Numbered from the stretch's first letter, positions 34,602 to 43,753 are shown. The stretch is 64,000 nucleotides of DNA from Oceaniovalibus sp. ACAM 378 (GCF_008085915.1 NZ_VSJK01000011.1:1-64000), one strand, 5' to 3'. Made by a program: numbers and translations. The notes: a model not told the origin generated them from the letters alone.

Positions 34602-35792
34602 ATGACCATTATTCAGAATATGCGCCTTTCTGGTGCAACAGTCCTGCGTGGCGACAGTTTGGTGTCGGATACGCTTTCCATTGTCGAAGGGCAGTTGCGC
34701 GACATTGGCGCAGAAAGACCGCATCACAATGTAAATCTGACGGGATATTGGGTCTTGCCCGGCATTATCGACCTGCACGGCGATGCGTTCGAACGGCATC
34801 TGGCACCGCGCCCGACAGCGCCATTCCCAAGCGATATCGGCCTGCGATCTGTTGACCATGAGGCCGCCTCAAACGGGGTCACTACAGCGTGGATGGCACA
34901 AAGCTGGTCATGGGAAGGTGGCAGCCGCGGCCCCGCTTTTGCCGAAACCTTCATGGACGACCTCGCCGCCTACCGTCCGCAAGCCCTGACCGATCTGCGC
35001 ATCCAGTTGCGTTGCGAAACCCATACGGTCGACACCGAACAGCGGCTTTTGGCGGCGGTTGTCAAACACAGGATCGACTATGTCATTTTCAATGACCACA
35101 TTGGCGAAGCTCTTGATATGATTGCAACCGATCCCGAAGCGCTGGCCATATGGGGCAAACGCGCGGGGCGCAGCCTGCAGGCGCATATAAAGCTGGTGAA
35201 AGACACCCAAGGCCTGTCTCACCAAGTCCCGCGCTATCTGTGCACGCTCGCAACTGCATTCGACAAACTGGGCATCAAGTACGGCAGCCACGATGACCGT
35301 GATGCCGCCACCCGCGACTATTACAACATGATTGGTGCGCGCGTTTGCGAATTTCCGACACGTATTTCCCCGGCGCAAGTTGCCAAGGCAAACGGCGATC
35401 CGGTTCTGATGGGTGCGCCCAACGTCGTGCGCGGAGGCTCGCAATCAGGCAATGTGTCGGCCGAGGACATGATCCGTCAAGGCATGTGTGATGCTCTGGT
35501 ATCGGACTACCACTACCCGTCACTGGCGCGGGCGGCTTTGTTGCTGGCTGACAGGGGTATCGTGCCTTTTGGACAAGCGTGGCAGATGATTTCGACCAAC
35601 CCAGCCCGCATTATGGGGTTGTCTGATCGCGGCGCAATCAGCGACGGGAAACGCGCCGATCTGGTGATCATGCATAACGGGACCCGCCAGATTGAAGGGA
35701 CGATTGCGAATGGTCGCTGGTCACATCTGTGTGGCGCATTGGCCGCCCGTATCAGTGCGATGCCCCATCAAATCGCCCATGCCGCGGAATAG
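34602..35792 (+). CDS. phnM: Second PhnM-like phosphohydrolase, divergent subfamily
   Basis: 396 residues, 65 bases after phnF on the same strand. It aligns with the other PhnM but differs at signature sites: LHGDAFERH (residues 58-66) instead of LHTDNLERH, GGSQSGN instead of GGSHSGN and SDYHYPSLAR instead of SDYVPAGLL. The metal-ligand histidine (59) and GSHDD are kept, so it is likely active. It could have a different chain length or substrate preference, or serve under different regulation. Confidence 0.88.
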   Translation: MTIIQNMRLSGATVLRGDSLVSDTLSIVEGQLRDIGAERPHHNVNLTGYWVLPGIIDLHGDAFERHLAPRPTAPFPSDIGLRSVDHEAASNGVTTAWMAQSWSWEGGSRGPAFAETFMDDLAAYRPQALTDLRIQLRCETHTVDTEQRLLAAVVKHRIDYVIFNDHIGEALDMIATDPEALAIWGKRAGRSLQAHIKLVKDTQGLSHQVPRYLCTLATAFDKLGIKYGSHDDRDAATRDYYNMIGARVCEFPTRISPAQVAKANGDPVLMGAPNVVRGGSQSGNVSAEDMIRQGMCDALVSDYHYPSLARAALLLADRGIVPFGQAWQMISTNPARIMGLSDRGAISDGKRADLVIMHNGTRQIEGTIANGRWSHLCGALAARISAMPHQIAHAAE

Positions 35793-35802
35793 ATCCGCAA
35801 GG

Positions 35803-35833
35803 GTTGCGCCCTGTATCTTCGTAACGGCGCAAC
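35803..35833. terminator. Hairpin between convergent phnM and acyltransferase genes
   Basis: GTTGCGCC (35803-35810) and GGCGCAAC (35826-35833) form a perfect 8-bp stem around 15 bases. Its position between two convergent ends fits a bidirectional terminator, although no long T-run follows on either strand. Confidence 0.4.
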
Positions 35834-35856
35834 GCATCATTATGTGATATGTGCCG

Positions 35857-36486
35857 TCAGATCGTGCCCTCATAGCGCTCCAGAAATTCCTCGGCGCTGA
35901 GGCTGCGGAAATCCTCAAGTGTGCTGCGCAGGCGTGCGTGTGGCCAATCCCACCATGCAAGCGCCATCAGCCTGTCAGCAACACCAGACGTGAAACGGGG
36001 TCGCAACGGAACAGCCGGAATGCCTGCAACGATCATAAACGGCGGCACATCCTTGGTCACAATCGCGCCACCCGCGACAACTGCGCCATGACCAATTGTA
36101 ACATCGGGCCGCACCTGCGCACCATGGCCAAGCCATGTGTCATGGCCGATCACCGTGCGCCGGGTCTGTCTGTGATCGAACCAAGCGTCATCATGATCCG
36201 CATCGTCGAAATAATCGGCCGAGCGATAGTGAAAGTGATGCAAACTCGCTTTTTCCAGGGGATGGTCCGTTGCGCCGATCCGCACAAACGCTGCGATATT
36301 CGAGAACTTGCCCACGGAGGCGTTGGCAATATCGGCAAAACGGTCGCAGTAGGAATAGTCGCCCATTTCGCAATGCGCCAAGCGGCTGCCGCGTCCGATC
36401 TCCACATATCGCCCGAACGTCGCATCCGTTATCTCGCAATCGGGATGGATAAAAGGAACATCAGGCTTCAGTCTCGTATCGCTCAA
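35857..36486 (-). CDS. Hexapeptide-repeat acyltransferase of phosphonate clusters
   Basis: 209 residues, from a TTG at 36486 that overlaps the SDR stop (TTGA) and has GAGGAG upstream; a GTG at 36510 is the alternative. Left-handed beta-helix repeats are visible (ITDATFGRYVEIGRGSRLAH; then VIGHDTWLGHGAQVRPDVTI and GHGAVVAGGAIVTKDVPPFM), as in xenobiotic/chloramphenicol-type acetyltransferases, with the catalytic-type histidine in the TDHPLEK region. Relatives are recurrent in phn operons. It may acetylate aminophosphonates, a role played by PhnO elsewhere (inference). Confidence 0.85.
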   Translation of the reverse strand: MSDTRLKPDVPFIHPDCEITDATFGRYVEIGRGSRLAHCEMGDYSYCDRFADIANASVGKFSNIAAFVRIGATDHPLEKASLHHFHYRSADYFDDADHDDAWFDHRQTRRTVIGHDTWLGHGAQVRPDVTIGHGAVVAGGAIVTKDVPPFMIVAGIPAVPLRPRFTSGVADRLMALAWWDWPHARLRSTLEDFRSLSAEEFLERYEGTI

Positions 36487-37124
36487 AATGCCCGCTCCTC
36501 GCCAGTCCACATGAAGAACTTGCCGCTCTGGTCGAGCGTCAGCGTTTCCGCCAGAGCCACGATCCCTGACGCGACCTCGCGCGGGGTCAAATCAGCCTCT
36601 GCCCCGCCCATATCGGTTTGCACCCAACCGGGATCGACAAGAACGACGGACACACCATCAGGGCGCAAATCGGTCGCAAGCCCCTGCATAATCTTATTTA
36701 CCGCCGCTTTGGACGCGCGATAGGCAATGCGGTCCGATTTTGCATATCCCATATAAGACATCTGTCTTGAAATTGTCAGTATGCGGGGCCTGCTGCTGCG
36801 GCGCAAATGATCCAGACAGGCCATGCTGACAGCCAATGCACCGGCAACATTGACCGCAAATGTATAGGCCATCGCGTTCCAATCCATATCGGTCGTCGCG
36901 CTGTCCGGTCCGACAATACCTGCGTTATTGATGACAATATCAATCGGCTGGTCGATAGCTGCCATCACTGCCTGGACCTGCTCGGGATCGGTCACATCAA
37001 AGATGACATCGCCACCTTGCCCCGCACGCGTGGCGCACAGCACGTCATGCCCCAGATCCCCGGCGCGCGCAGCCAGCGCTGCACCAATGCCCCGGTTGGC
37101 ACCTGTAACCAGAAAAGCTGCCAT
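36483..37124 (-). CDS. Short-chain dehydrogenase/reductase in the phn transport operon
   Basis: 213 residues from the ATG at 37124, which overlaps the phnE stop (TGATG). SDR motifs: FLVTGANRGIGAA (cofactor loop), NNAGIVG, and the active-site YRASKAAVNK (Y and K), preceded by ISRQMSYMG as the serine region. It probably modifies an imported phosphonate or a ribose-derived intermediate. Its substrate is unknown, but translational coupling to phnE ties it to phosphonate use. Confidence 0.88.
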   Translation of the reverse strand: MAAFLVTGANRGIGAALAARAGDLGHDVLCATRAGQGGDVIFDVTDPEQVQAVMAAIDQPIDIVINNAGIVGPDSATTDMDWNAMAYTFAVNVAGALAVSMACLDHLRRSSRPRILTISRQMSYMGYAKSDRIAYRASKAAVNKIMQGLATDLRPDGVSVVLVDPGWVQTDMGGAEADLTPREVASGIVALAETLTLDQSGKFFMWTGEERAF

Positions 37125-38449
37125 CAATGGCCACCCTCATCACCCTTGATCAGCTTACGGCGCAGCCAGCCCGAAAACGTATCCATGACCATGACCATCA
37201 AGATGATCAGAACGATATAATAGGACACTTCTTCCCAATCCTTCTGCGTTTGCATGGCTTGCGTCAGCAACAAACCGATCCCGCCGCCCGTAATCGCACC
37301 AATGATCGTCGCGCTGCGGGTGTTGGATTCAAGGTAGTAGAGCACCTGGCTCAGCAGAATGGGCGTGATTTGCGGGATCACACCGAAACGGTAACGCTGC
37401 AACGCCTTTGCCCCCGTGGATGCAACGCCTTCAATCTGCTTTTCATCCACGTTTTCCAACGCCTCTGAAAAGCTTTTGCCAAAGCCGCCGGTATCGGTGA
37501 TCAACATCGCAAGGGCCCCGGTCATCGGGCCGGGACCAAAGGCACGCGACAACACGATCGTCCAGATCAGCCCGTCAACTCCCCGAACGAAATCAAAGAA
37601 CCGCCGCACCGCAAATCGCGCCGCCCCCAATGGGGCAAAATTCCGCGCTGCCAGAAAGGCCAGTGGCAAGGCCACCATAGCGGCGCCGAAAGTGCCGAGG
37701 AAGGCCATCAGGATCGTCTCGCCGATTGCAAATATCACATCCGTATGCCGCCACATCCGATTGCCCCAGAAATCCTCCCACATGCCTGCGACATTGCTGC
37801 GGGCGGAATCAAGCTGCGGGCCGGTCAAAAGCGCCAGCAGGCCATGGCCGTAATAGGGGCTGTCCAGCGTGAACCAGAACAGCTCCCATCCCGGGGAATA
37901 ATGAAACACCTCTGTGCGGGCGCGGGTCACCGTGAGGCGGCCTTCATCCGTTGTGATCGCAAGGCGCGTGTTCGAGGCGCTGACGAAGTCGGGCACGTCG
38001 TCACCAAGGTTCGACATCACCCGCCCGTCAACCACCTGCGCTTCGATCGTGCCAAAATCAGGTATTTCGAACGTGATTGCGTTGTCGGGCAAGAACCGAA
38101 CAATATGTCCCGCGCCAAGTGCCACGACAGGCGCATCTGCCTCACCACTGACCCAATCGGGGCGCGTGCCTTCGGGATATTCGCCTTTGCGTTCACCCTC
38201 GATCGCATAGCTGATAGCGCCGCTGCGATTGTCGCGGGTCACATGGGTCTTGTAAGACCAGCTATCCGACGCGAGCGTGATGGCATTGTCCATGCGGGCC
38301 CGTTCCGACAGCCCCATGAAGTCAAAAGCGAAGAAGATATAGACGAAATAACCAAAAATCACCGCCGGCACCGCGCAAGCGATCAATCGTTTGCGTTGGA
38401 ACAGGCCTGCGGCCTGCTGATGCATCGGCCCCATATCAGTGGCGGTCAT
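37124..38449 (-). CDS. phnE: PhnE: phosphonate ABC transporter permease (long form)
   Basis: 441 residues. One N-terminal helix (about 25-45) is followed by a roughly 150-residue hydrophilic, probably periplasmic, insertion, then a typical BPD permease domain with DTGGFGKSFSEALENVDEKQ carrying the coupling-loop region. The insertion makes it longer than the usual 270 or so residues. The start overlaps the upstream phnE stop by ATGA. It forms a heterodimer with the other PhnE. Confidence 0.92.
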   Translation of the reverse strand: MTATDMGPMHQQAAGLFQRKRLIACAVPAVIFGYFVYIFFAFDFMGLSERARMDNAITLASDSWSYKTHVTRDNRSGAISYAIEGERKGEYPEGTRPDWVSGEADAPVVALGAGHIVRFLPDNAITFEIPDFGTIEAQVVDGRVMSNLGDDVPDFVSASNTRLAITTDEGRLTVTRARTEVFHYSPGWELFWFTLDSPYYGHGLLALLTGPQLDSARSNVAGMWEDFWGNRMWRHTDVIFAIGETILMAFLGTFGAAMVALPLAFLAARNFAPLGAARFAVRRFFDFVRGVDGLIWTIVLSRAFGPGPMTGALAMLITDTGGFGKSFSEALENVDEKQIEGVASTGAKALQRYRFGVIPQITPILLSQVLYYLESNTRSATIIGAITGGGIGLLLTQAMQTQKDWEEVSYYIVLIILMVMVMDTFSGWLRRKLIKGDEGGH

Positions 38450-39321
38450 TGCGGCACCCCCTTGGTCAAACGGTTGCGGAAATAGCTTGATAATTGGTCG
38501 AAGAAGACAATCGTTCCAAACAGCAACAGAAAGATCGCTGCGGCCTCGTCAAACTTGCCTTGTCCCCAGCTCATGGCGTTCTTCAGCTCATAGCCAATGC
38601 CACCCGCGCCCACGAACCCGAGGATGGCCGAGGCGCGAATATTGACTTCAAATCGCAGCAAGGCATAGCTGAGGAAATTCGGCGCCACCTGCGGGATGAC
38701 CCCCAACAGCATCCTTTGTGACCAGTTCGCACCCGCCGAGGCCAGGCCTTCGACCGGCTTGAGGTCCGCGTTTTCGGATACTTCAGAAAACAGTTTGCCA
38801 AGCGCGCCCGTGGTATGAAACGCAATGGCAACCATCGCGGGCACCGGCCCGCCGCCCAGCACAAAGATCAAAACGAGGGCGATAACGATCTCTGGCACTG
38901 CCCGCATAATGTCCATGATCCGACGAAATACAGGAATCATCATTGGCCATTTTGAAAGCCCGCGCGTCGACATCAACGACAGGATAAGCCCGAACAGGGC
39001 CCCGACTAAGGTGGATACGGCGGCGATATTGACTGTCTCAACCAACGCGCCAAAATAGGTGACCATATGCGCGGGCAGCAATCCGCGCTTTTCCCACGCT
39101 TCGGACAGAACCCCCGCCGGAAAATCACCCAACTGGCTTAAGCCTGACCAGAACCCGCCTGCATTGCGGTCGTCGGCCACGTAAAAGCCACCGAAAAAGA
39201 GCAAGAAGAAGATCAAAAGCGTCAGGGCGCCATAAAGGCGGCGGCGCTGCACCATAGCCATGTAATGTGCGTGGATCGTTTGCGCGCGACCCCGGCCCTG
39301 CATCATATCCGTCGTTGCCAT
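38446..39321 (-). CDS. phnE: PhnE: phosphonate ABC transporter permease
   Basis: 291 residues with about six membrane helices and the coupling segment FHTTGALGKLFSEVSENAD, followed by GLASAGANWSQRMLLGVIPQ. This is the standard-length PhnE. Two permease genes in tandem are common in alphaproteobacterial phnCDEE systems. Confidence 0.93.
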   Translation of the reverse strand: MATTDMMQGRGRAQTIHAHYMAMVQRRRLYGALTLLIFFLLFFGGFYVADDRNAGGFWSGLSQLGDFPAGVLSEAWEKRGLLPAHMVTYFGALVETVNIAAVSTLVGALFGLILSLMSTRGLSKWPMMIPVFRRIMDIMRAVPEIVIALVLIFVLGGGPVPAMVAIAFHTTGALGKLFSEVSENADLKPVEGLASAGANWSQRMLLGVIPQVAPNFLSYALLRFEVNIRASAILGFVGAGGIGYELKNAMSWGQGKFDEAAAIFLLLFGTIVFFDQLSSYFRNRLTKGVPQ

Positions 39322-39342
39322 CTGCGCCCTGCCCCAAAAATT

Positions 39343-39369
39343 ACGGGCCCCGACCGTGTCGGAACCCGT
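39343..39369 (-). terminator. Intercistronic hairpin with T-run between phnD and phnE
   Basis: On the minus strand ACGGG..CCGAC-type arms of 12 bases pair around a 3-base loop (two internal mismatches), and the sequence continues AATTTTTGG. A partial Rho-independent terminator here would allow much more PhnD than PhnE, as binding-protein stoichiometry requires. Confidence 0.6.
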
Positions 39370-39387
39370 ATAAGTTACTAAATTGCC

Positions 39388-40296
39388 TTAGTTCGACTGC
39401 GCCTGACGCACAGCGATAATGCTTTCATAGTAGGAATGGTCGATCGGAACGAAGCCGGCAGTATCGCCAGCAGCAACGCCATAGGCGCACTCGGGGTCTT
39501 TGGTGATAAGTTCTTCAACAAGCTGGATCATTGTCGCTTTGACGTCGTCTGGCAGCGCGTTGCGCAGCACAACAGGGCCTTCGGGGATTGGCTTGGATTT
39601 CCATATTTCGACCAGATCGTTCATGTCGACCAGACCCGCATCCACAGCCCTGCGCAATGCGCCAGAGTTATAGCCATCTTCCCAGTTGCCCTGACCATCG
39701 GCCCAAGTCACACCTGCGTTGATATCGCCATTGTTGACCGCAACGATGGTCTGCTCATGCCCGCCGGTAAACTTGACTTCACCAAAGTAATCGCCCGATT
39801 CCATCGTTGCACCCGTCAGCTGGGGGATTTCCACAGAAGGGATCAGATAGCCGGATGTCGAATTCGGATCACCAAAGCCAAACATCTTTCCCTTCACATC
39901 CTCCAAAGATGTGATGCCGCTATCGACACGGGCAAAACCGATAGAATGATAGGTGAACGACCCGTCAAGGTTTGCCTTGACCAGAACCGGCGATACGACC
40001 TCGGGGTCTTCCAGATAGACAGCCGCGTAAGATGATGCACCCAACCATGCCATATCGATGGTCCCGCCCAGCAGACCCTGAATCACACCGTTATAGTCAG
40101 CGGGGGCGAACAGCTTGGTTTCAACACCCAGAGCTTCTTCGGTGTAATCCCGCAAGCATTCGTTGTTGTTCAAACGGTCCTGCGCGTTTTCACCGCCCAG
40201 CAGGCCGATGCGGAATTCGGTGATCGCATGTCCGTCAGCCATGGCAGCGCCGGACATGGCAGTCGTCATAAGTGCAAGTGCGATGATCTTTTTCAT
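39388..40296 (-). CDS. phnD: PhnD: phosphonate-binding periplasmic protein
   Basis: 302 residues with a signal peptide ending near AAMADG. The mature part has RIGLLGGENAQDRL, the binding-site stretch MAWLGASSYAAVY and DPNSTSGYLIPS, all typical of PhnD proteins that bind phosphonates such as 2-aminoethylphosphonate. It delivers substrate to PhnCE. Confidence 0.95.
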   Translation of the reverse strand: MKKIIALALMTTAMSGAAMADGHAITEFRIGLLGGENAQDRLNNNECLRDYTEEALGVETKLFAPADYNGVIQGLLGGTIDMAWLGASSYAAVYLEDPEVVSPVLVKANLDGSFTYHSIGFARVDSGITSLEDVKGKMFGFGDPNSTSGYLIPSVEIPQLTGATMESGDYFGEVKFTGGHEQTIVAVNNGDINAGVTWADGQGNWEDGYNSGALRRAVDAGLVDMNDLVEIWKSKPIPEGPVVLRNALPDDVKATMIQLVEELITKDPECAYGVAAGDTAGFVPIDHSYYESIIAVRQAQSN

Positions 40297-40356
40297 CTGT
40301 CGTCTCTCTTTGGTTGAAATGCACCCGGCAATGGGGCGCAGGGGAAAGGAAAGGCG

Positions 40357-41175
40357 TTATTGCGCCGCGATATCGGCCAGCATTTCCCTGGCCGCTTCCA
40401 TCGTTTCGATCTGGGTGGATGTCGTCGCCTCTGAAAAGTTCGCATCGGCCCCGTAGATCTCACGGGCCATGCTTGTGGTCAGTTGCTCTGGCGTTCCGTC
40501 AAATACGATCCTGCCGTCGCGCATGCCGATCACACGGTCACAATACCGACGGGCCGTGTCCAAGGTATGCAGGTTGGCAATAACCATGCGGCCGTCTTGT
40601 TCGTGAATATCGCGCAGCGACTGCATCACAACTTGCGCATTCATCGGATCAAGCGATGCGATGGGTTCATCCGCCAGAATAATCCGCGGATCCTGCATCA
40701 AAGCCCGCGCAATCGCGACCCGCTGCTGTTGCCCCCCTGAAAGCGCCTCTGCCCGCTTGGGCGCATGTTCAGCGATGCCAAGACGCTCCAGAATATCAAT
40801 GGCGCGGTGGATGTCCTCGTCAGGGTAAAGATTGAACAATGTTGACAGAGTAGAGCGCTGGTTCAAACTGCCATGCAGCACGTTCGACACAACATCCAAG
40901 CGTGGCACAAGATTGAATTGCTGGAAGATCATCGCGCATTGGGACTGCCAATTGCGCCTGGCGACCCCCCGCAAGGCTGTCACGTTCAACCCGTCAAAGG
41001 TGATCTCGCCCGAACTGGCGTCCGTCAACCGGTTCAGCATCCGCAACAGCGTGGACTTACCCGCGCCAGACCGGCCAATAATACCGATCATCATTGGCTG
41101 ATCGACAACAAAACTCGCCGCATCTACGGCAATATTCGCGCCAAACGTCTTCGTAACCTTATCAAGTCGCAGCAT
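40357..41175 (-). CDS. phnC: PhnC: phosphonate ABC transporter ATPase
   Basis: 272 residues from the ATG at 41175 (AAGGGGG upstream). Walker [10 protein letters not shown], signature [12 protein letters not shown], Walker [14 protein letters not shown]-loop VIANLHTLD. It energises PhnE for phosphonate import. It is the first gene of the phnCDEE-SDR-acyltransferase operon. Upstream, CGTCATGAAAG..TTTTTCA on the minus strand (about 41235-41252) faintly resembles a Pho box but with non-standard half-site spacing. Confidence 0.95.
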   Translation of the reverse strand: MLRLDKVTKTFGANIAVDAASFVVDQPMMIGIIGRSGAGKSTLLRMLNRLTDASSGEITFDGLNVTALRGVARRNWQSQCAMIFQQFNLVPRLDVVSNVLHGSLNQRSTLSTLFNLYPDEDIHRAIDILERLGIAEHAPKRAEALSGGQQQRVAIARALMQDPRIILADEPIASLDPMNAQVVMQSLRDIHEQDGRMVIANLHTLDTARRYCDRVIGMRDGRIVFDGTPEQLTTSMAREIYGADANFSEATTSTQIETMEAAREMLADIAAQ

Positions 41176-41656
41176 GTCGGCCCCCTTTGTTAAGGGTCCA
41201 CTAATCAAGTTATGCTTCACATTTGTGTCGGTCTTGAAAAACTTTCATGACGATGCGATCGGCCAAGTACCTTTAGAACAGCGCAAAAGGTACGCCTAAA
41301 GGGAGAAAGTTCGAACCAAGTTTTTTGGTCGCTCTCGAGTCATGGGAGTCTCATCTTAAAGCGGCCCTTCGTCCAAACGACTGATTACGGATGTCCGCCA
41401 AATGAGTTAGTTTGGGTTCTCATTCCTCACCTAAAAATCCTCATCAAACTCAGCGGTCAAAGTTTTTGACCGCTGAGAACCTGCGAAAAAAGCAAAACGG
41501 TGCATGCGCGGCTTTGTTTTGACAGCCGGGCTCGGCTGGAATTTCAACGGTCCCGAGATTAGGTGTTCCATCCGGGATGATCACATAGACCCTCGGCGAT
41601 TGGCGTTTTTCATGGCAAGATCGGTTCTGAGGGACATTCGAGAGGGGGGTGCGACC
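41176..41656. other. phnC upstream region and junk up to IS481 remnant
   Basis: The first 100 bases should hold the phnC promoter; a weak Pho-box-like sequence is present near 41235-41252. At 41449-41477 CTCAGCGGTCAAA and TTTGACCGCTGAG form a perfect 13-bp stem with a 3-base loop and no following T-run. The remainder up to the transposase start shows no supported gene. Confidence 0.5.
41449..41477. repeat. Perfect 13-bp stem with 3-base loop
   Basis: CTCAGCGGTCAAA at 41449-41461 and TTTGACCGCTGAG at 41465-41477 are exactly complementary. It sits between the phn island and the IS481 remnant. Without a T-run it is not a clear terminator; it may mark the edge of an inserted segment. Confidence 0.75.
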
Positions 41657-41998
41657 ATGTTGATCCATCTTCACAAACAGGCGACGATGACACCAAAGAT
41701 AAGGGCGGCGATTCAGGCCAGCGACGAACCTGCATCAGCCCTGGCGGAACGCTTCGGAACGACTGAGCAGACGGTGTATAAATGGAAGCACCGCGACAGC
41801 GTTCACGACCGCAGCCACACGCCGCACCGCCTGCAAACGACGCTGACCCCAGCCCAGGAGGCCGTTGCGGTGGCCTTGCGCACGACGCTGCTGGTGTCGC
41901 TTGATGACCTGCTGGCGGTGGTGCGCGAGTTCCTGAACCCGAATGCCTCTCGCTCTGGGTTGGACCGTTGCTTGCATCACCGCCAGCGCGCCGCATAA
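41657..41998 (+). pseudogene. IS481-family transposase, truncated
   Basis: 113 residues beginning MLIHLHKQATMTPKIRAAIQ, then DEPASALAERFGTTEQTVYKWK and LTPAQEAVAVALRTTLLVSL, the helix-turn-helix N terminus of IS481 transposases (about 300 residues when complete). It ends shortly after SRSGLDRCL, losing the DDE catalytic core. It is a dead fragment. Confidence 0.85.
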
Positions 41999-42360
41999 TG
42001 AAACCAACCAGATGAGCCGAACTCTCTTTTAGTTTAAGCAGCTCTTGGTTCCAAAAACCCTGACGACGGACAGTTCCGCCGCATCATGCCGAATGCACTG
42101 TTTCGGAATCACGGACAAAGGCAGCGTAGACAAAGCCCTGGCACGGCTGTGGCTTGCCTATGGCGACAGATCGCGGCCTGTGTTCACCTTGCCGCGTCCT
42201 TCGACCTGAGTGGCGAGGGCCACCCGCGAGGCAGAGCTGATCCCCTTGGGTGAGCTGCAACGTCTGATCGGGCGCGAGTTACACGGCGAGGACTGGGCGA
42301 CATCGAACCTCCCCGCCCGCCGCAGGCAAACTGGATGCCTGAACCGAGAACTGCATCTTC
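41999..42360. other. Scrap region without an intact gene
   Basis: Short broken frames only. A plus-strand piece near 42110-42210 reads DKGSVDKALARLWLAYGDRS before a stop but is not recognised. The stretch is bounded by a truncated transposase and an epimerase fragment, so it is most likely rearranged debris. Confidence 0.5.
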
Positions 42361-42474
42361 GGCGAGGATGCCTTCTTCCCGGCGTGGATGGTGGATATCT
42401 CCAGCGACCACTATGAACTCGACCTGCCCACGGCCAAGAAGCGGCTGGGCTGGACGCCGAAGCACAGTTTCGGG
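42361..42474 (+). pseudogene. NAD-dependent epimerase/dehydratase, C-terminal fragment
   Basis: 38 residues, GEDAFFPAWMVDISSDHYEL then LGWTPKHSF, match the typical end of nucleotide-sugar epimerases (DHY.LD...A...LGW.PKH). Upstream sequence in the same frame has stops. It is a remnant without function. Confidence 0.6.
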
Positions 42475-42582
42475 AATTGGTCGATCATTGCTGCGGCGAT
42501 CACAACCTTTGCGCCGCCGATAGAGACTTTCTCAAAAGACCGCGACGTCGCGGCCTGTGTCTGCCTCAAACCCAGACAGCAC

Positions 42583-42747
42583 TCAAGCGGCGGTAAAAAG
42601 CGGCCTGGGCGGACGTCGAAGATGGGCCACCGCCGCGCGCAGGCCGTTTTGCACCGCGCGTGAGAGATTGATTTTGAACCCGCGCCCCTGCGCCAGAAAA
42701 TCAGCATCAAGCGACAGATTGGTCGGTTTGCGCGGCTGTACTGTCAT
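42583..42747 (-). pseudogene. ccdA: ccdA-type antitoxin remnant
   Basis: From the ATG at 42747 the frame reads MTVQPRKPTNLSLDADFLAQ and FKINLSRAVQNGLRAAVA, the ribbon-helix-helix N terminus of CcdA antitoxins, then diverges and stops after 54 codons. The toxin-neutralising C-terminal tail and any ccdB toxin gene are missing. It is probably a decayed plasmid addiction module. Confidence 0.65.
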
Positions 42748-42826
42748 CGGGGCACCTTTGTTGCAGGTGCACAGAAGATAGGATGCCTGGACCATGCGCG
42801 TCACTCATGCGCATGGTCCGTGTGGA

Positions 42827-43753
42827 TCACCGATAGATCAGCGTCTCGAAGTCGCCGTCCTGGGTGACCGATCCGCGGTACATACCGTCGCAGTTGAACG
42901 GCAGGGTGATGTTGCCCTTTGCGTCCACCGCGATCAGCCCGCCAGAGCCGTCATTCTTGCCGAGATCCTCCATCACCACATGGCGCGCGGCGTCTTCCAG
43001 CGATTGGCCGGCGTGGCGCATTCTTGCGGCGATTTCGGCGGCGGCGGTATAGCGGATGAACACCTCGCCGTGGCCGGTGCAAGAAACGGCGCAGGTGGCG
43101 TTGTCGGCATAGGTGCCCGCGCCGATGATCGGTGTGTCACCCACCCGGCCCGGTGCCTTGGCGGTCATTCCGCCGGTCGATGTGGCGGCGGCAAGGTTGC
43201 CGTTCACATCGCAGGCCACCGCGCCGACAGTGCCGTGACGGCGGGCGGGGTCGTTGTCTTCGATACCTTCGGCGCGCATTTTCATCGTCGATTGCAGCGC
43301 GTCCCACCGTTCCTGAGTAAAGAAATAGGCGGCGTCTTCGAACGGCAGTCCGGCATCGCGCGCGACCTTAAGAGCGTTTGGCCCGATCAGCATGACGTGA
43401 TCGGTGTTCTCCATCACCGCGCGGGCGGCGCGGATCGGGTTGCGCGGACCAAAGATGCCGCTGACAGCGCCCGCCATGCGGTTCCTGCCGTCCATCACCG
43501 AAGCGTCCATTTCCTGCACGCCTTCGGTGGTGAACACGGCGCCGCGCCCCGAGTTGAACAGCGGTTCGTCCTCAAGCGCGCAGACCGAGGCGGTGACCGC
43601 ATCCATCGCGCTGCCGCCTTTGGCCAGGATTTCCTGCCCTACCTCAAGCGCGCGGCGCAGACCGGCGTGGTATCCGGCCTCCAGCGCGGGCGTCAGGTTT
43701 TTCGGCAGTATGGTGCCGGCGCCGCCATGGACGGCCAGTGAAAATTTGCTCAT
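42827..43753 (-). CDS. Isoaspartyl peptidase / L-asparaginase (Ntn hydrolase)
   Basis: 308 residues of the plant-type asparaginase family. The autoprocessing site is HG/TVGAVA, with the nucleophile threonine at about residue 175; the N-terminal LAVHGGAGTI and the GGMTAKAPGRVGDTPIIGAGTY-type loop (here shortened in description) are family features. It hydrolyses beta-aspartyl dipeptides or asparagine-type amides. Coupled by ATGA to the upstream deacetylase-like gene, it is last in the operon driven from the GntR gene. Confidence 0.92.
   Translation of the reverse strand: MSKFSLAVHGGAGTILPKNLTPALEAGYHAGLRRALEVGQEILAKGGSAMDAVTASVCALEDEPLFNSGRGAVFTTEGVQEMDASVMDGRNRMAGAVSGIFGPRNPIRAARAVMENTDHVMLIGPNALKVARDAGLPFEDAAYFFTQERWDALQSTMKMRAEGIEDNDPARRHGTVGAVACDVNGNLAAATSTGGMTAKAPGRVGDTPIIGAGTYADNATCAVSCTGHGEVFIRYTAAAEIAARMRHAGQSLEDAARHVVMEDLGKNDGSGGLIAVDAKGNITLPFNCDGMYRGSVTQDGDFETLIYR

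Noticed and set aside
35851-36723. 290-codon plus-strand open frame
   Set aside because: Antisense shadow of the acyltransferase and SDR genes.
42794-43741. 315-codon plus-strand open frame
   Set aside because: Antisense to the isoaspartyl peptidase gene, which has a complete active site.
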